Below, one piece after another: positions 61,727 through 64,000 of a stretch of 64,000 nucleotides of DNA (its first letter is position 1; every line of letters starts with the position of its first letter). The notes under the pieces are model-generated. The model made no database searches and had not been told where the DNA came from. It saw only the letters and a program-made list of their open reading frames with translations. The translations under genes and the position numbers were made by a program. Source of the DNA: DSXF01 sp964387495 (GTDB lineage Bacteria; Chloroflexota; Anaerolineae; Anaerolineales; Villigracilaceae); the NCBI GenBank assembly GCA_964387495.1, contig CAYLXB010000001.1, positions 78,310-142,309 of the forward strand, in the 5' to 3' direction.

Positions 61727-62961
61727 TAGAGAGGTCTGCTTGGTACCAGGATTTTGAATGTCGTTCCGTGATCCTGACCTTCACTTTCGGCCCAGATTTT
61801 GCCGCCCTGTGCCTCGATCAACCCCCTGGCAATCGTCAGCCCGATGCCAAGGCCGCCATAGTGACGTGTCATGGGTGGCTCAACCTGATAAAAAGCCTGG
61901 AACACTTTTTGTAGTTGGTCGGGAGACAACCCAATTCCATTATCCTGTACCCAGATGAGCACACTTTCTCCCTCTGGCCGCACCCCGATCGTGATCAACC
62001 CTCCCTGAGGTGAAAAACGCACAGCGTTATGGCAGATATTACATAGTGCAGAAACAGTTTTATCCCGGTCCAGATAAACATGTAGTGGCTCAGGAGGTAG
62101 ATCGAAAGTAACCTGTTGCTCCTTGACATCCACCATTGCTTTCACTTCATCATAGACCAATTTCAGCACATCCTGAACGGGGATGTCCTGCTGTTTGAGG
62201 GTCAGGCCTTCTTTCTCCAGCATGGTCAGGTTGGTCATATCTTCCACCAACGCCCGCATTTGTAAAGCAGCATTTAGCACCTGCTGGGCGTTTTCCGAAA
62301 CATCACCATGCTCGTCTTCACGCAGGAAAGAAGCATAACCAATGATAATCCCCAACGGCGTACGAAGCTCATGGGAGGCGAGTGCCAGGAAATTGCTTTT
62401 CAACTGGTCAGCCTCCTTGACCTTATCATAAGCCTGCTTGAGTGCCTGGACCATGCGGGCATTGTTGATCGCCACCGCTGCATGAGAAGCCAGCACTGAT
62501 AGGACAAACTCGTCAACATCCGTAAAACGGCCGCGGCGTTTATTGAGTGCCTCTAATACGCCAGTCGTTCGCTCACGGATCCGCATCGGCACACCCAGCA
62601 AAGATTTTGTCCGAAAATTGACATGCTTTGAAGCAGGGCCATAATGCCGCGGATCACCCTCCACGTTGTTCAAGATGAGCGCACGTCCTGTGCGGAAGAT
62701 CGTCCCTGCCAGGCTGCCATCCAAAGGGACAGGCACCTCGGCCAGTTTTTTGGGGTCTGAACCGGTGGAAGCGGCGAAGAACAGGTGCGGATTCTTTTCA
62801 TCATAAAGCAAAAGAGAAGCCGCTTCACAATCAAGCAATTCCACGGCCGTATCAATGATCCACTGGATGAGCACCTCAAAATCCAAGGTGGAATTGAGTG
62901 TAACGCTCAACTCCACCAGCCGCCGGAGAGGTTGTGTATTAGGCCAATTGGATGCAGGCAT
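61726..62961 (-). CDS. GAF-domain sensor histidine kinase
   Basis: 411 residues, soluble. The GAF domain (about 15-160) has LDCEAASLLLYDEKNPHLFFAAS and SLAGTIFRTGRALILNNVEGDPRHY. A helix leads to the dimerisation domain with the phospho-His in FLALASHELRTPLGIIIGY (about residue 200). The ATPase domain has NICHNAVRF (N box), VQDNGIGLSPDQ (G1) and HYGGLGIGLTIARGLIEAQGG (G2). It senses an unknown cytoplasmic signal; no response regulator is adjacent. The start at 62961 is supported by TTGTCC-17-TACACT ending 6 bases upstream. The longer reading from 63003 begins upstream of this promoter. Confidence 0.92.
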   Translation of the reverse strand: MPASNWPNTQPLRRLVELSVTLNSTLDFEVLIQWIIDTAVELLDCEAASLLLYDEKNPHLFFAASTGSDPKKLAEVPVPLDGSLAGTIFRTGRALILNNVEGDPRHYGPASKHVNFRTKSLLGVPMRIRERTTGVLEALNKRRGRFTDVDEFVLSVLASHAAVAINNARMVQALKQAYDKVKEADQLKSNFLALASHELRTPLGIIIGYASFLREDEHGDVSENAQQVLNAALQMRALVEDMTNLTMLEKEGLTLKQQDIPVQDVLKLVYDEVKAMVDVKEQQVTFDLPPEPLHVYLDRDKTVSALCNICHNAVRFSPQGGLITIGVRPEGESVLIWVQDNGIGLSPDQLQKVFQAFYQVEPPMTRHYGGLGIGLTIARGLIEAQGGKIWAESEGQDHGTTFKILVPSRPL

Positions 62962-62967
62962 GTATAT

Positions 62968-62996
62968 AGTGTAGCCAAAAATGAGGCCGAGGACAA
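62968..62996 (-). promoter_or_regulatory. Promoter of the histidine kinase gene
   Basis: TTGTCC (62991-62996) and TACACT (62968-62973) are 17 bases apart on the minus strand, with 6 bases between the -10 box and the ATG, implying a leaderless transcript. Confidence 0.55.
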
Positions 62997-63027
62997 CCCC
63001 CACTTTGGATAGAACAAATACTCTATT

Positions 63028-63951
63028 TTAGGGGCTTGTTGATGTTGGTACCTCTTCCTGCCTGCCGGATGCAGCATCCTGTTGCAAGATGCGTACCGGC
63101 AACCGGCGATTCCAAACCAGCCAGCCAATGAACAGGACCATTACCATCCAACCTGTGATGCTGGTCAGTGTGCCGCCCAGAGCAGTATCGTAACCGGGTT
63201 TCAAAAATAGAACAGGCAGCCCGGCCCAGGCATTGAGCGATCCATGCGCCAGTCCCGCAACCCAGGGGCTGAGCGTATTAAGGTATAGCCAGCCGAAGAT
63301 AACACCCTGCAGGATGCAAAAGGCAGTCATCAACAGGATTCCCAGGACTGGATGATCCGGATAGTTATGCCCTTGGACAATGGCTGGCGCATGCCACAAT
63401 CCCCAAATCAAGCCGCTGAGGGTGAGTGCTTTCCACTGGCCAAGCGGCAGAAGGCGAGGCAGCAAAAAGCCGCGCCAGCCGATCTCCTCTCCGAGAGCAA
63501 ATACAAGATTGATGAGCGGGCCAAAGATCAGCGCCTGGGCAATCTGAAGTGCCACAACCATCCCCACAGGGATGGGCAATTGTGTATTCGTCAGTTCGAT
63601 TTGCTGCTGCATGAAAGTAAAGGCGGTGTCCAATTGTCCAAAGCGGAAAAGGATGGTCAGCAGACCACTCAAGATGACAAGCAGCGGTGACAAGAACCAT
63701 GCCCATAAATAGTAACGTTTTGGCCCAAGTGTGTTCAAGCGCAATGATTTGAAGGGTTGTTTAGCAATGGTCAGGGTCACTATGATGGCCGCAACACCCG
63801 GCCCCCACATGGCCACTGCCCAAAGGCCTTGTATGGTTACCTGCCTGGTTCCCGGGTCCAAGTCCTTGAACAGAAACGGGGAAAGGAAGAGGGGCCAGGA
63901 TATCACGCAGGCCAAAACAACAAACCAGAGTAAAGATTTACGGTCTAACAT
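63028..63951 (-). CDS. CPBP family intramembrane metalloprotease
   Basis: 307 residues with about eight membrane helices. The catalytic motif is GEEIGWRGFLLPRLLPLG (EExxxR), followed by LSGLIWGLWHAPAI with the metal-binding His and by LAHGSLNAWAG with the last His and Asn. These are all the conserved CPBP/CAAX protease motifs. Bacterial members process or bind small peptides, bacteriocin precursors or regulators; substrate unknown. GGAG lies 5 bases before the ATG. The kinase gene follows on the same strand after a 66-base gap with its own promoter. Confidence 0.92.
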   Translation of the reverse strand: MLDRKSLLWFVVLACVISWPLFLSPFLFKDLDPGTRQVTIQGLWAVAMWGPGVAAIIVTLTIAKQPFKSLRLNTLGPKRYYLWAWFLSPLLVILSGLLTILFRFGQLDTAFTFMQQQIELTNTQLPIPVGMVVALQIAQALIFGPLINLVFALGEEIGWRGFLLPRLLPLGQWKALTLSGLIWGLWHAPAIVQGHNYPDHPVLGILLMTAFCILQGVIFGWLYLNTLSPWVAGLAHGSLNAWAGLPVLFLKPGYDTALGGTLTSITGWMVMVLFIGWLVWNRRLPVRILQQDAASGRQEEVPTSTSP

Positions 63952-64000
63952 TTTTCTCCATTTTTTAAACTTGCAGGCTTCGCTGGCGGCGCGTGGCTAC

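Overview
The window looks like a piece of a metagenome-assembled genome from the phylum Chloroflexota, most likely class Anaerolineae. This is inferred from the gene mix, not from a marker tree: Thr/Pro-linker lipoproteins with SH3-like domains, lamin-tail-domain surface proteins, SpoVS, DUF1684 and DUF5671 proteins, an F420-type oxidoreductase, a menaquinol bc complex with a fused dihaem cytochrome c, and a NACHT protein ending in an FGE/C-type-lectin-like domain. A 100-N run at 48271-48370 flanked by two identical 55-bp copies shows that two contigs were joined without merging their overlap. Base composition is moderately GC-rich; the aminotransferase gene at 15.1-16.2 kb reads as more AT-rich.

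Layout. 0-5.5 kb: cut-off sulfatase-fold protein, membrane protein, SH3 lipoprotein, SpoVS and a four-domain lamin-tail protein. 5.6-9.1 kb: a minus-strand cassette (TetR, F420-type oxidoreductase, ABC-2 ATPase and permease) read from a full-consensus promoter covered by palindromes. 9.1-14.6 kb: DUF1684, tRNA-editing protein, histidine phosphatase, EamA transporter, MutS2. 14.7-14.9 kb: a MITE-like element next to a lone aminotransferase. 16.3-19.8 kb: a second ABC-2 exporter with two permeases. 20.1-21.7 kb: a C45-type hydrolase behind a MerR-type promoter, and a small monooxygenase-fold protein. 21.8-26.4 kb: tRNA-Ile2 and tRNA-Gly, then rpoC without rpoB. 26.7-28.6 kb: creatininase-family protein and a glycosyltransferase.

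28.7-32.9 kb is the most unusual part. A NACHT STAND protein with a C-terminal FGE/lectin-fold domain overlaps a 137-aa protein that repeats its N-terminal GD[FY][VI]GRDQKI module. An SH3 lipoprotein follows and the unit ends at a strong terminator. The last part of the NACHT protein has the layout of a variable region of diversity-generating retroelements. No reverse transcriptase is present in the window.

33-36 kb: a Fur-family regulator with a Co/Ni ECF transporter (CbiMN-Q-O). 36-41.6 kb: metK under a SAM-I riboswitch, FGE-fold lipoprotein, orphan response regulator, and an EtfD-like membrane iron-sulfur oxidoreductase. 41.7-47.7 kb: a methyltransferase-glycosyltransferase fusion, CoaBC, phosphoesterase, SDR, cysteine-desulfurase-like protein and YwbE. 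47.8-55 kb: respiratory cluster. A menaquinol:acceptor complex (Rieske, cytochrome b, subunit IV fused to dihaem c) is flanked by an orphan SdhC/SdhD-like pair and by a complete sdhCDAB operon. 55-64 kb: small membrane proteins, a DUF5671 protein, dnaN, a PEP/pyruvate-binding-domain protein, a GAF histidine kinase with a frameshifted small membrane gene coupled to it, and a CPBP protease.

Regulation. Several genes have a well-spaced promoter whose -10 box ends only 6-11 bases before the start codon, which implies leaderless mRNAs. Many convergent gene pairs share a hairpin terminator.
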